A stretch of 64,000 nt of DNA from Bacillota bacterium (GCA_023415055.1 JAEZLZ010000006.1:1-64000); one strand, 5' to 3'. Shown: positions 36,994 to 46,434, counted from the stretch's first letter. Translations and numbers: made by a program. Notes: a model not told the origin generated them from the letters alone.

Positions 36994-37025
36994 GTAGCAT
37001 AGGTCGAAATTTCCTCGTATGATAC
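36994..37025. repeat. dispersed palindrome, partial copy in reverse orientation
   Basis: GCATAGGTCGAAATTTCCTC followed by GTATGATAC matches the reverse complement of hairpin 2 in copy A (CATAGGACGAAATTTCCTCG), with two changes. Confidence 0.55.
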
Positions 37026-37026
37026 A

Positions 37027-37062
37027 AAAAAGATGCTCTGCATTACGGCAGGGCATCTTTTT
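37027..37062. terminator. bidirectional terminator between the S66 gene and pgp
   Basis: AAAAGATGCTCTGC pairs with GCAGGGCATCTTTT, one G-U pair, loop of six, with A-tract and T-tract on the two sides. Confidence 0.88.
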
Positions 37063-37089
37063 CTATGTAGAACATTTTATATGCTTTAT

Positions 37090-37734
37090 CTAGATTAATG
37101 TCAATAGCTCCTTCGGTGTATCAATGAGGTAGTCTGCACCCTCACCGCGAAGCACTTCACGGCAACGAAAGCCCCAGGTTACTCCGATACAGGGAATGCC
37201 GGCATTTTTTGCGGTTTGTACATCGGTCTCGGAATCACCAACTAATATCGTGGAGTCTAGACTGGAACCTAACTCTTTTACCGCAGTATAGATGCTGTCC
37301 GGAGCAGGTTTACGCTTAATCTCGCTTGTCTCACCAATCGCCACCGGAATCAGATTGCCAAAATAAGTTCTGGATAATTCCTTCACTGCAGCATCATATT
37401 TATTCGAAACAATCGCTATCTTATAATTGTAACGGTAGAGATCCAGCAACAATTCCATAATTCCGTTATAGGGACGAGTCTTGTTCTGCATATTATGCTT
37501 GTAGTTCTCCTTGAATTCCTCCATAATGAAATTAACTTCCTCCTCACTGCAATTCTCCGGAACTGACATATGAACCAGATTTCTGACACCGTTCCCTACG
37601 AAACGCCTAACTTCCTCCAGGCTCTTTGGAGCATACCCTCTTATAGTCAGAACATCATTCAGACTGTCACGTAAGTCTTCCAAAGTATTGAGTAAGGTTC
37701 CGTCTAAATCAAAAATCACGGTATTATATTTCAT
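37090..37734 (-). CDS. HAD hydrolase, phosphoglycolate phosphatase-like
   Basis: 214 residues. HAD motif I is FDLDGTLLNT (D9, D11), motif II VSNK, motif III the lysine in the IKRKP block, motif IV GDSETD. The cap domain is of the alpha-helical C1 type. Matches the Gph group that dephosphorylates 2-phosphoglycolate; pyrophosphatase PpaX or other HADs are possible. Start at 37734 has AGAAAGGATG upstream; the in-frame 37821 start adds 29 residues unlike the family. Confidence 0.83.
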   Translation of the reverse strand: MKYNTVIFDLDGTLLNTLEDLRDSLNDVLTIRGYAPKSLEEVRRFVGNGVRNLVHMSVPENCSEEEVNFIMEEFKENYKHNMQNKTRPYNGIMELLLDLYRYNYKIAIVSNKYDAAVKELSRTYFGNLIPVAIGETSEIKRKPAPDSIYTAVKELGSSLDSTILVGDSETDVQTAKNAGIPCIGVTWGFRCREVLRGEGADYLIDTPKELLTLI

Positions 37735-38022
37735 AAGGTACATCCTTTCTATATTCATGCAGGGTAAAATAATCAGTTTTTTGATTATAAATAGTATAGC
37801 TTCCCCTATTTCTAAACGCAAGTGTTTTTTAATTTAATTATTGCATAAGCTGGTATATTGAAACGATTCGCACTATCAGCTATAATATTCTTAGTTAGTG
37901 TATGATACAGATTATTAAAATAAATAATAAGTGAAATAAGAACGACATCTTGATAAATCGATCAAAAATGCTAAAATCAATAATATAAAAGAACTACAAA
38001 ACGAGAAAGGCAGGGCATAGGA

Positions 38023-39693
38023 ATGAAATCAGATATTCAGATAGCACAGGAGGCGCAGCTGAAGCATATCAGAGAGGTTGCAGAAAAACTGGGTATTTTA
38101 GAGGAGGATCTGGAGTACTATGGTAAGTATAAAGCAAAGTTATCCGATGAGCTATGGGATAAGGTAAAAAGTAACCCGGACGGTAAACTGGTTCTGGTCA
38201 CAGCGATTAACCCCACACCTGCCGGAGAAGGAAAGACGACAACGACGGTTGGCCTTGGACAGGCACTGGGACAGATGAAGGTTCGTTCCTGTATCGCACT
38301 TCGTGAGCCTTCCCTCGGACCATGCTTTGGAATAAAAGGTGGAGCAGCCGGTGGCGGCAATGCTCAGGTTGTACCGATGGAAGATTTAAATCTGCATTTT
38401 ACTGGAGATTTCCATGCGATTACTTCTACAAATAATCTTCTTGCGGCAATGCTGGATAATCATATCCAACAAGGAAATATGCTGGGAATCGATACGAATC
38501 AGATCGTATGGAAGCGTTGCGTTGATATGAACGATAGAGTTCTGCGTAATATCGTAGTAGGGCTGGGACGTAAGGCGGATGGTGTGGTAAGGGAGGATCA
38601 CTTTATTATCACAGTGGCTTCTGAGATTATGGCTGTACTTTGCCTGGCTGAGGATATGCAGGATCTGAAGGAACGACTTGGACGTATCGTTGTCGCATAC
38701 ACCTACGAAGGCAATCCGGTGACAGCAAGGCAGTTGAATGCGGTTGGCGCTATGGCTGCATTACTGAAGGATGCTTTAAAACCAAATTTGATTCAAACAC
38801 TGGAGAATACCCCTGCGATTGTTCACGGAGGACCATTCGCTAATATAGCTCACGGCTGTAACAGCGTCAGAGCTACCAAGACAGCACTAAAGCTTGCGGA
38901 TGTTGTAGTGACGGAGGCAGGATTTGGGGCGGACCTAGGTGCGGAGAAATTTCTGGATATCAAATGCCGTATGGCAGGTCTTAAGCCGGATGCGGTAGTA
39001 CTTGTTGCAACAATAAGAGCTCTTAAATATAACGGCGGAATCACTAAGACAGAATTGAGCACTGAAAATGTGGATGCTTTAAAGAAGGGTATCGTAAACC
39101 TGGAAAAGCATATTGAGAATCTGCAGAAGTTCGGAGTGCCTGTAGTTGTGAGCCTAAACCGCTTTGTATCGGATACAGAAATAGAGCTTGCCTATGTTAA
39201 AGAATTCTGTGAAAGCAGGGGATGTGAATTCTCACTTTGTGAGGTTTGGGAAAAAGGCGGAGAAGGCGGATTAGATCTCGCAAAGAAGGTTATGGATACG
39301 ATCTCGACGAAGGAAAATAATTATAAACCTCTCTATGATGTAACCCTATCGATCAAAGAGAAGATTAAGGCCATTGCGACTGAAATCTATGGAGCTTCGG
39401 ATGTAACCTATGATCCTGCGGCTGACAGTGCAATTAAAACTATCGAAGCCTTAGGCTATAAAGAGCTTCCGATCTGCATGGCGAAGAACCAGTATTCCCT
39501 ATCGGATGATGCCACAAAGCTCGGCCGCCCTACAAATTTTAGTATCAATATTCGAGAGGTATATGTATCTGCGGGTGCGGGCTTTATCGTAGCGATTACC
39601 GGTACAGTGATGACGATGCCGGGTCTCCCGAAGGTTCCTGCTGCCGAAGGAATCGATGTCGACGAGAATGGTAAGATAACCGGGCTTTTTTAG
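38023..39693 (+). CDS. fhs: formate--tetrahydrofolate ligase
   Basis: Makes 10-formyl-THF from formate, THF and ATP; central to one-carbon metabolism and to acetogenesis. 556 residues, full length. P-loop-like TPAGEGKTTTTVGLGQAL near residue 65, then SLGPCFGIKGGAAGGG, LHFTGDFHAITS, HGGPFANIAHGCNSV, TEAGFGADLGAEKF and the C-terminal MTMPGLPKVPAAEGIDVDE. A GAAAGGCAGGG site precedes the ATG. No folD or other Wood-Ljungdahl genes are next to it. Confidence 0.97.
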   Translation: MKSDIQIAQEAQLKHIREVAEKLGILEEDLEYYGKYKAKLSDELWDKVKSNPDGKLVLVTAINPTPAGEGKTTTTVGLGQALGQMKVRSCIALREPSLGPCFGIKGGAAGGGNAQVVPMEDLNLHFTGDFHAITSTNNLLAAMLDNHIQQGNMLGIDTNQIVWKRCVDMNDRVLRNIVVGLGRKADGVVREDHFIITVASEIMAVLCLAEDMQDLKERLGRIVVAYTYEGNPVTARQLNAVGAMAALLKDALKPNLIQTLENTPAIVHGGPFANIAHGCNSVRATKTALKLADVVVTEAGFGADLGAEKFLDIKCRMAGLKPDAVVLVATIRALKYNGGITKTELSTENVDALKKGIVNLEKHIENLQKFGVPVVVSLNRFVSDTEIELAYVKEFCESRGCEFSLCEVWEKGGEGGLDLAKKVMDTISTKENNYKPLYDVTLSIKEKIKAIATEIYGASDVTYDPAADSAIKTIEALGYKELPICMAKNQYSLSDDATKLGRPTNFSINIREVYVSAGAGFIVAITGTVMTMPGLPKVPAAEGIDVDENGKITGLF

Positions 39694-39722
39694 AGAAATA
39701 ATAAGTATTAAGTCACAAGATC

Positions 39723-39779
39723 TACTATCGTTCGGACGAAGTGGCGGTTATGATGATAGAGCACCTTCGACAGATAGTA
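39723..39779 (+). terminator. possible 3' hairpin after fhs
   Basis: TACTATC (39723-39729) pairs with GATAGTA (39773-39779); CGAAGTG and CACCTTCG pair inside with a bulge. No T-tract. Confidence 0.35.
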
Positions 39780-39920
39780 TTATAGATATAATTCAAACGG
39801 GTACTAAATGAAATATTCGTAATTTCTTGCATAAATTGGGATAAGCCTTCGTATGATATAGAGGATGTCAGGACAGGCTGATCTTATTCGCGTCCACAAT
39901 GCGCAGGAATGGAGGAAGTA

Positions 39921-40502
39921 ATGATAGAAAAGGTGCCGTTTGTCTATACAGAGGATATCACTGTAATTAATCGGGAGCAATTTGAAGCCCATATGCGTCT
40001 TTACGAAGGATATATTACAAACATTAATAAGATCGACGAGGTATTACTTCAGGGCGATGCTCAAAGAGAACAATCCAATACTACCTTTAGCTGGTATCGT
40101 GAGCTGAAGAGGGGTGAGACCTTTGCGCTTAATGGTGTTATCCTTCATGAATTATACTTTGAGAATATCGGAGGCAATAAAGCTGATCCCGACGATATGA
40201 CAGCGGGGCAACTCATGCAGGATTTTCATAGCGTTGAACAGTGGCAGGAGGATTTTATAGCAACTGCAAAAGCAAGCCGGGGCTGGGCAATGCTATGCCT
40301 GGATCAGAGAAGTATGAGGCTTCGAAATATCAGTTTAGATGCTCATGATGTTGGAAACATTGCTTATTCGGCTCCGATTTTGGTGCTGGATATGTATGAG
40401 CATGCTTATTTCCTTCAATATGCGGATAAAAAAGCAGATTATATCAATGCTTTTATGAAAAACATCAACTGGCGGGTTGTGGGAGAGAGGATGAATTATT
40501 AA
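39921..40502 (+). CDS. Fe/Mn superoxide dismutase homologue
   Basis: 193 residues. Metal ligands expected for the family are present: H24 (FEAHMRLYEGY), H76 (VILHELYFENIGG) and the D-x3-H of LDMYEHAYFLQY. In canonical enzymes this reads DVWEHAYY, so the Trp next to the active site is Met here; the N-terminal HHxxY helix is also shortened. It may be a genuine dismutase or a relative with altered activity. ATG 39921 has GGAGG five bases upstream; the ATG at 39909 adds four residues. Confidence 0.82.
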   Translation: MIEKVPFVYTEDITVINREQFEAHMRLYEGYITNINKIDEVLLQGDAQREQSNTTFSWYRELKRGETFALNGVILHELYFENIGGNKADPDDMTAGQLMQDFHSVEQWQEDFIATAKASRGWAMLCLDQRSMRLRNISLDAHDVGNIAYSAPILVLDMYEHAYFLQYADKKADYINAFMKNINWRVVGERMNY

Positions 40503-40584
40503 CTTTACGATACAAGCAATCTTGTTATTGTAATATAATGTATCAGGAAAGTACCGAAGTTGCTTTTGACATGTTAATCATATT

Positions 40585-40620
40585 AGGACCGTAGTAAAAT
40601 TTCTTTACTACGGTCCTTTT
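40585..40620 (+). terminator. terminator after the superoxide dismutase gene
   Basis: AGGACCGTAGTAAA (40585-40598) pairs perfectly with 40604-40617, loop of five, then TTTT. Confidence 0.88.
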
Positions 40621-40648
40621 CTACATGCTCCCCGCAGGCGTATGTTTC

Positions 40649-41080
40649 CTATTGTCTGCGATCAAAGGATTGCTCGCAATAGATGCAGCGATATTTTCCG
40701 TTGGCACGATCAGTCAGCTTGAAAGTGTGAACTAAGCCAGGCTCAACAGAGGTAATGCATCTGGGATTTTTACATTTCAGCACATGAGATACCTGCTCCG
40801 GCAGGGTTGGATTCTTCTTCTCGATAATTCTGCCGTCCTCTATAATATTTATCGTGATCTGATGGTCCAGTGCGCCAAGAATATCTAAATCAAGATCTTC
40901 AAAGGTACCTTCAATTTTGATAATGTCCTTTTTACCCATCTTATTACTCTTTGCATTTTTGATAATAGCTACAGAGACATCCTTATTCTCCAGATCCAAA
41001 TAGGAATAAATCTTCATAGCACCGCCAACCTGAATGTGATCTATTACAATTCCTTGATTCAGTACGCCTATATTTAACAT
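40649..41080 (-). CDS. pyrI: aspartate carbamoyltransferase regulatory chain
   Basis: 143 residues. N-terminal nucleotide-binding domain (GIVIDHIQVGGAMKIYSYL) and C-terminal zinc domain with CKNPRC and CIYC. It binds PyrB and confers allosteric control by nucleotides. The start overlaps the last seven bases of pyrB, so translation is coupled. Confidence 0.95.
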   Translation of the reverse strand: MLNIGVLNQGIVIDHIQVGGAMKIYSYLDLENKDVSVAIIKNAKSNKMGKKDIIKIEGTFEDLDLDILGALDHQITINIIEDGRIIEKKNPTLPEQVSHVLKCKNPRCITSVEPGLVHTFKLTDRANGKYRCIYCEQSFDRRQ

Positions 41081-41994
41081 ACTTTCACCTCCAATAGTTT
41101 CATAATCAGAGCCATGCGTACATAGACGCCGAATTGAGCTTGTTTAAAATATACGGCACGAGGATCATCGTCCACCTCAGTAGCAATCTCATTTACTCTG
41201 GGCAGAGGATGAAGCACAAGCATATCCGGTTTTCCAAGAGCCATTTTTTTGGCATCAAGGATGTAGATATCCTTTAATCGAATGTAATCTTCTTCATTGA
41301 AGAAGCGTTCTCTCTGCACTCTGGTCATATATAAGATGTCCAACTTCGGCATGGATTCCTCCAGGCTGCGTACCTCTTCAAAACGAACATTATTTGTACT
41401 TTGTAATTCTTCGCGAATATAATTTGGAATGCGAAGCTCCTCCGGAGATACCAGTACAAAGGTGATATTTTGATATCTGGTAAATGCATGGATTAAAGAA
41501 TGTACGGTACGGCCGAACTTTAGGTCACCACAAAAGCCAACGACTAAATTATCTAATCGCCCTTTGAGATTCTTAATGGTTAATAAATCGGTAAAGGTTT
41601 GAGTGGGATGATTGTGACCGCCGTCACCGGCATTGATAACTGGAATAGAAGAATAGGTAGAAGCAACGAATGGGGCGCCTTCCTTGGGATGGCGGATAGC
41701 ACAGATATCTGCGTAAGAGGAAATAACTCGAATGGTATCGGCAACACTTTCACCTTTGGCAGCCGAACTTGAATCGGCGGATGCGAATCCTAAGACACTG
41801 CCACCAAGATTAAGCATTGCGGCTTCAAAACTTAGCCGGGTTCGTGTACTAGGTTCATAGAATAGTGTAGCCAGCTTCTTACCTCGGCACACATCAGCGA
41901 ATCTCTTGGGTTCAGCTATGATTTGCTCTGATAAATCAAGAAGCTCGCCCAGCTCAGAAACAGTAAGGTCAGTCGGACTGATAATATGTCTCAT
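41074..41994 (-). CDS. pyrB: aspartate carbamoyltransferase catalytic chain
   Basis: Joins carbamoyl phosphate and aspartate in pyrimidine synthesis. 306 residues with FYEPSTRTRLSFEAAM (carbamoyl-phosphate site), GDGGHNHPTQTFTDLLTI, and HPLPRVNEIATEVD. Start at 41994 has GGAGG five bases upstream (minus strand). The upstream 240 bases lead into the divergent ncRNA region; I see no PyrR attenuator with a T-tract there. Confidence 0.96.
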   Translation of the reverse strand: MRHIISPTDLTVSELGELLDLSEQIIAEPKRFADVCRGKKLATLFYEPSTRTRLSFEAAMLNLGGSVLGFASADSSSAAKGESVADTIRVISSYADICAIRHPKEGAPFVASTYSSIPVINAGDGGHNHPTQTFTDLLTIKNLKGRLDNLVVGFCGDLKFGRTVHSLIHAFTRYQNITFVLVSPEELRIPNYIREELQSTNNVRFEEVRSLEESMPKLDILYMTRVQRERFFNEEDYIRLKDIYILDAKKMALGKPDMLVLHPLPRVNEIATEVDDDPRAVYFKQAQFGVYVRMALIMKLLEVKVC

Positions 41995-42242
41995 AGACAC
42001 CTCCATATGGTAATTGGTTAATGGAACAGGAATGATTCATAGGTCTGATTTTTATTCCTTAACTAAATATAATAATATAAAAGTTTTGAAATAGCAATAT
42101 GTTTTTTTGAAATTAGCTAAAATATTTATAATCCAGTACAACCAAATAATAGAAATAATATCCAGCACATAGGTGAATTAACAGATAATTACACAGTATA
42201 TGGAATATTATAAAAAAATAAATAAAATAACAGACAATAGTA

Positions 42243-42271
42243 TTGACAAATACTATATTGCATTGTAAAAT
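42243..42271 (+). promoter_or_regulatory. strong promoter of the candidate ncRNA
   Basis: TTGACA (42243-42248), 17-base spacer, TAAAAT (42266-42271). Start expected near 42278. Confidence 0.8.
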
Positions 42272-42277
42272 GAATTC

Positions 42278-42681
42278 ATAAACAGAGAAGATAATTAATT
42301 AAAGCTTAGGAAGCTAATTCAAAAGAAAGGAATGAGTCCATTGAAAAGATAATTTTTCAAACTCACAATCCGGTAATGACCCTAAGAAGTAACGGGGGAT
42401 TACAATAGAAGCTTTTAAATATATGGGAAAGGATGGTATAGACCACCGGAAGCAGTAATGTAATACCATAAAACGAAATAAGAGAGAAAGGAAGGTACAG
42501 ACCACCAAACTCGTTAGTTGGAACACCTCAAACAGATTATAAGCTGGTACAGGACCACCAAGCGCTTTGCGATATAATTCAAAGCAATTCTGAAGATGAG
42601 ATGGCATGTACCACAAGAATATGAATAATAATTTAATATTATAGGGAGAGTATCTATGAAAAATATAGATACTCTCTTTTT
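42278..42681 (+). ncRNA. candidate structured noncoding RNA with three GACCACC modules
   Basis: About 400 nt between a near-consensus promoter and a T-tract terminator, with no reading frame. A 5' domain is closed by AAAGCTT (42301-42307) with AAGCTTT (42409-42415). It holds a hairpin TTGAAAA-gataat-TTTTCAA flanked by GAGT/ACTC, and GTAAT (42373-42377) with ATTAC (42399-42403). Three modules follow, each GGTAY-A-(G)GACCACC: GACCACC at 42441-42447, 42500-42506 and 42553-42559. Module stems: ATGGTAT/ATACCAT (42433-42439/42463-42469), AGGT/ACCT (42493-42496/42525-42528), TGGTAC/GTACCA (42545-42550/42608-42613). Inner hairpins differ in sequence but keep pairing. I do not recognise it as 6S, tmRNA, RNase P or SRP RNA. 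Confidence 0.72.
42646..42681 (+). terminator. terminator of the candidate ncRNA
   Basis: GAGAGTATCTAT (42646-42657) pairs perfectly with ATAGATACTCTC (42665-42676), loop of seven, then TTTTT. Confidence 0.92.
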
Positions 42682-42714
42682 GCATCAAGGTCTTATAGGA
42701 ATTAAATTCATAAT

Positions 42715-42743
42715 CACCGAAGGTGCTTAATGCACCTTCGGTG
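42715..42743. repeat. 12-bp perfect hairpin
   Basis: CACCGAAGGTGC (42715-42726), loop TTAAT, GCACCTTCGGTG (42732-42743). No T-tract directly after. Role unknown; possibly a backup terminator. Confidence 0.6.
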
Positions 42744-42913
42744 CATTTATAAAACAATCTATTATGATTGCTAGCTTAGTTGAATATCAATAAATTGTTT
42801 CGTAAAAGGGTGTTCAGCATCTTATGAAACTATAATCATCATAAAAAATTGCACCCAATAATTTCACAGAAAAGTAAGCGATGCTGACTTTCTGCCTGAA
42901 AATATCAAAATAC

Positions 42914-42944
42914 TTAACACATTTATTATCTCCTGTGGTATAAT
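42914..42944 (+). promoter_or_regulatory. promoter of the SNF2 gene
   Basis: TATAAT (42939-42944) with TGG just upstream (extended -10). TTAACA at 42914-42919 is a weak -35 at 19 bases. Confidence 0.6.
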
Positions 42945-42976
42945 TATAAGATACAAGTCAGGAAAGGTGTGCGTAT

Positions 42977-45900
42977 ATGATTCAGATTTCGCGTACAGGA
43001 ATACGAAATTTAGCTTCGAACGATACAATTTATGCTCGCGGCTTACAATATTATAAGGATAATCGTATTGTGAATGCGACTTATTCAAATACCGGCAAAC
43101 AGTATCGTTTGACCGTTCGGGGAAATTATAATTATTCGGTTACAATTGATGAACAGGAGGACGGTTCCTTTGATTACAGCTGTAACTGTCCATCCCGCTT
43201 AAAGGACCAGGGAGCCTGTAAGCATGTCGTTGCAGCCTTATTATTTGTTTTGAAATATCAGGAACGTTCGTTGATTACGGAATCAAAGAGTCCAGGTGAG
43301 CGTAAGGTGATGCAGCTACTGGATTATTTTATGTCACAGGAGGACACGGTTTTAGTCGGTGAGACCTTTCAGATTGAGGTGATCGTCAGTATTCCATCAA
43401 TTTTAAAAGGTGAGAGTGGAAGAGCAATGATTTCGCTTCGCGGGGGAAGCAGCCGTAAATATAAGATTCAGACAATTAAGAAATTTTTAGCTGATATCTA
43501 TCATAGGGAGAGCTTTGCAATCGGGAAGGAGTTTAAATATGTCAGTGGAGAAAGTACCTTCGATACCACCTCGCTCGCATTGCTTGATTACCTTCTCGGC
43601 ATTTATGAGATTCAAGAGGTAATCGATAGTTCTCATTTTTCCAAAATTTTCTCAAAGTCTCAGATGTTCATAACAAAGAATATACTGATCAAACTGCTTG
43701 AGATATTGGATGGAACACCCTTTACATTGGAACTCTACGGAAAACTATATCCGGAGGTAGTGTTTATTCGGGATAATCCAAAGATTGCATACCAGCTGTC
43801 GATCGATGAGGATTCTGTTACGATCGATTATCAGGGTAAGGAAGCGGTACTTCCCTTAACAGAGACGGGAGAGCTACTCTATTATGACGGAGCAATCTAT
43901 ATGCCGGATAAGAAATTCATCCGTAATTATAAGCCCTTCTATAATAGCCTTGGTAAGGACAAGGACCCACTGACCTTCCGGGGCGAGAATAAAAACGGCT
44001 TCTTGGAGCATGTATTGCCACGTATCAGTGAAACCATGGAACTGGATATACCAGAGGAGCTTAGGAGCAGGTATATCACCTGTGATATGGAATCGAAACT
44101 ATATTTTGATAAATATAAGAACGGAATTAAAGCAGAGCTAAAATTCAAATACGGAGACTATGAATTTAATTCCTTCGCGAATGCTTCTGCAGGAGCATTC
44201 ATTATCGTACGACAGAGAAATCAGGAGGATGAAATTATATCAGAGCTTTTAAAGCTCGGTTTTGTCCCTTATAAAAACTTTTATCTGCTGAAGGATGAAG
44301 ATAAGATTTATGAGTTTTTGTCCGGCCGAGTGATGGAGTTGGAGGAGAAATCAAATCTTTATTATTCCGAAGACTTTCGCAGGCTTGGAATCCGCGCACC
44401 AGGAAGCTTCAAGGCAGGCGTTCGTATGAATTCGGAATTCAATATGCTGGAGCTTGAGCTTTCCTTTGACGAGGTACCGAAGGAGGAACTGAAGGAATTA
44501 CTGCATTCCTATCAGGTTAAGAAGAAGTACTATCGACTGAAGAATGGCAGTTTCATCAATCTGGAGGATAAGACGATCAACGAAGTCTCAAATATCCTAA
44601 GATCTTTGAATGTAAAGGATAAAAACACCCGTGAAGATGCTATGCTGCTAGAGAAACAGCATGCATTATACCTTGAGAAGGCATTTTCAGATCAGGAATT
44701 CATCTTTGAACGGGATCGAGATTTCATGGCTTTGACCGAGAGGATACTGAATCCTTCCAAGACCGAGCATGTACTGCCTCCGGGTATCCTGGCGAATCTT
44801 CGACAGTATCAGCTGACCGGTTTTAAATGGCTGAAAACTTTGGCAGAAAATGATCTGGGAGGGATTCTGGCAGATGATATGGGTCTGGGTAAAACACTAC
44901 AATCCATCGTTTATATCACCTCCAGTGTACAGGCAGATCCAGAATCGCATCATCTGATCGTGTGTCCTACTTCCCTGATCTATAATTGGCAGGATGAATT
45001 TGAAAACTTTTCACCGGAGATAAAGGCTTTAGTTGTTACAGGTAATCCGTCAGAGCGTCAGGAGGCGATTGAGAATTATAAGGAATATGATGTTTTGATT
45101 ACCTCTTATCCTTTGATTCGCCGTGACATTACTTTCTATGAGAAATTAGAATTTCATACAGTATTTATCGACGAAGCACAGTACATCAAGAATGATTCCT
45201 CACTGAATGCTAAGTCAGTAAAGAGGCTTCGTGCAAAGCACCGATTCGCCCTGACTGGTACACCAATCGAGAACAGTTTATCAGAGCTATGGTCTATTTT
45301 TGATTTTATCATGCCGGAATATCTTTATACTCATACTCGTTTTGTGGAGCTGTATGAAAAGCCGATCATGAAAGAGGATACGCAAGCTCTGAGCGATCTG
45401 CATCAGCATATCGAACCCTTCATTCTTCGTCGTATGAAGAAGGATGTATTGACGGAGCTTCCGGATAAGTACGAAACGAAGATGCTGACGGATCTGTCCG
45501 AAGGACAGAAGCTGATTTATCTGTCCTACCTGGAGAATATTCGAAGTGAACTGCACTCTGAGATAGAGGAAAGCGGAGTGGAGAAGAATCGGATGAAGAT
45601 ACTGGCAGCCTTGACCAGATTACGACAGATCTGCTGCCATCCCTCTACCTTCTTGGATAATTATCAGGGGGGCAGTGGTAAGCTGGAGCTTCTGATGGAA
45701 TTAATTCCGGAAGCCATTGCAAATGATCATCGTATCCTTGTATTCTCACAATTTACTTCCATGTTGCGAATCATCGAGGGAGAATTAAAGGATCTGGATA
45801 TCCCGTACTTCTACCTGGAGGGATCCACCGCGACTCAGGATCGTAATGATTATGTGAAGCGTTTTAATTCCGGTGAAGGTAAGGTATTCCTGATCTCCTT

Positions 45901-46189
45901 AAAAGCCGGTGGAACCGGTCTTAATCTAACGGGAGCAGATACGGTGATTCATTATGATCCATGGTGGAATCCGGCAGTGGAGGACCAGGCGACGGATCGC
46001 GCTTACCGTATCGGACAGCTAAATAAGGTTCATGTTATGAAGCTGATTACCAAGGGTACGATTGAAGAGAAGATATTCAAGCTTCAAAGAAGGAAAAAGG
46101 AGCTGTCCGATTCCATCATCAGCTCCAAGGAAGTATTTATTAACTCCCTTTCCAAGGAAGAGCTGGAAGAATTGTTTGCTCCAATGTAA
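42977..46189 (+). CDS. SWIM zinc-finger SNF2-family helicase
   Basis: 1070 residues. A SWIM zinc motif at C69, C71, C81, H83 (CNC then GACKHV) is followed by an SNF2-associated region (about 130-560), then the SNF2 ATPase: LRQYQLTGFKWL, LADDMGLGKTLQSI (Walker A), DEAQYIKN (Walker B), TGTPIENSLSELWSIFDF. The helicase C-lobe has VFSQFTSM, LKAGGTGLNLTGADTVIHYDPWWNP and ATDRAYRIGQ. It is a DNA-stimulated translocase, probably remodelling protein-DNA or RNA polymerase complexes; role in bacteria not settled. AGGAAAGG precedes the ATG. It stands alone behind the ncRNA. Confidence 0.92.
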   Translation: MIQISRTGIRNLASNDTIYARGLQYYKDNRIVNATYSNTGKQYRLTVRGNYNYSVTIDEQEDGSFDYSCNCPSRLKDQGACKHVVAALLFVLKYQERSLITESKSPGERKVMQLLDYFMSQEDTVLVGETFQIEVIVSIPSILKGESGRAMISLRGGSSRKYKIQTIKKFLADIYHRESFAIGKEFKYVSGESTFDTTSLALLDYLLGIYEIQEVIDSSHFSKIFSKSQMFITKNILIKLLEILDGTPFTLELYGKLYPEVVFIRDNPKIAYQLSIDEDSVTIDYQGKEAVLPLTETGELLYYDGAIYMPDKKFIRNYKPFYNSLGKDKDPLTFRGENKNGFLEHVLPRISETMELDIPEELRSRYITCDMESKLYFDKYKNGIKAELKFKYGDYEFNSFANASAGAFIIVRQRNQEDEIISELLKLGFVPYKNFYLLKDEDKIYEFLSGRVMELEEKSNLYYSEDFRRLGIRAPGSFKAGVRMNSEFNMLELELSFDEVPKEELKELLHSYQVKKKYYRLKNGSFINLEDKTINEVSNILRSLNVKDKNTREDAMLLEKQHALYLEKAFSDQEFIFERDRDFMALTERILNPSKTEHVLPPGILANLRQYQLTGFKWLKTLAENDLGGILADDMGLGKTLQSIVYITSSVQADPESHHLIVCPTSLIYNWQDEFENFSPEIKALVVTGNPSERQEAIENYKEYDVLITSYPLIRRDITFYEKLEFHTVFIDEAQYIKNDSSLNAKSVKRLRAKHRFALTGTPIENSLSELWSIFDFIMPEYLYTHTRFVELYEKPIMKEDTQALSDLHQHIEPFILRRMKKDVLTELPDKYETKMLTDLSEGQKLIYLSYLENIRSELHSEIEESGVEKNRMKILAALTRLRQICCHPSTFLDNYQGGSGKLELLMELIPEAIANDHRILVFSQFTSMLRIIEGELKDLDIPYFYLEGSTATQDRNDYVKRFNSGEGKVFLISLKAGGTGLNLTGADTVIHYDPWWNPAVEDQATDRAYRIGQLNKVHVMKLITKGTIEEKIFKLQRRKKELSDSIISSKEVFINSLSKEELEELFAPM

Positions 46190-46224
46190 CTTTGTTTCTT
46201 AAATATCTGCTAGACAGTAAGTAT

Positions 46225-46284
46225 TATTAAAGCATGTAGTAAAGCGTATAGTACAGTATTTAGTAAAGCATATAGTAAAGCCTT
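46225..46284. repeat. 12-bp tandem repeat, five units
   Basis: Units close to TAGTAAAGCATA start at 46225 (imperfect), 46237, 46249, 46261 and 46273. The last unit runs into the left arm of the terminator. Confidence 0.8.
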
Positions 46285-46352
46285 AATATCAGGTACTTGG
46301 ATCGGACTACTGACACATAATCCTTTCTTTTAGTATCTGTTATTAAGGCTTT
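46277..46352 (+). terminator. long terminator hairpin after the SNF2 gene
   Basis: AAAGCCTTAATA (46277-46288) pairs with TATTAAGGCTTT (46341-46352), continued inside by CAGGTACT with AGTATCTG. TTTCTTT follows. Confidence 0.75.
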
Positions 46353-46434
46353 CTTTGGCAGAAAAATTGATAAAAGGAAGGCTGCCATTCATGCTGTTTT
46401 ACACTGAAATACAGGCTTATGTGCAGCTTTCATT

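Larger units (their letters stand above)
41995..42976. other. 982-base gene-free region between pyrB and the SNF2 helicase
   Basis: Contains AT-rich pyrB upstream sequence (42007-42240), then promoter, structured RNA and terminator (42243-42681, listed separately), a 12-bp hairpin (42715-42743) and the SNF2 promoter. No protein frame is supported. Confidence 0.85.
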
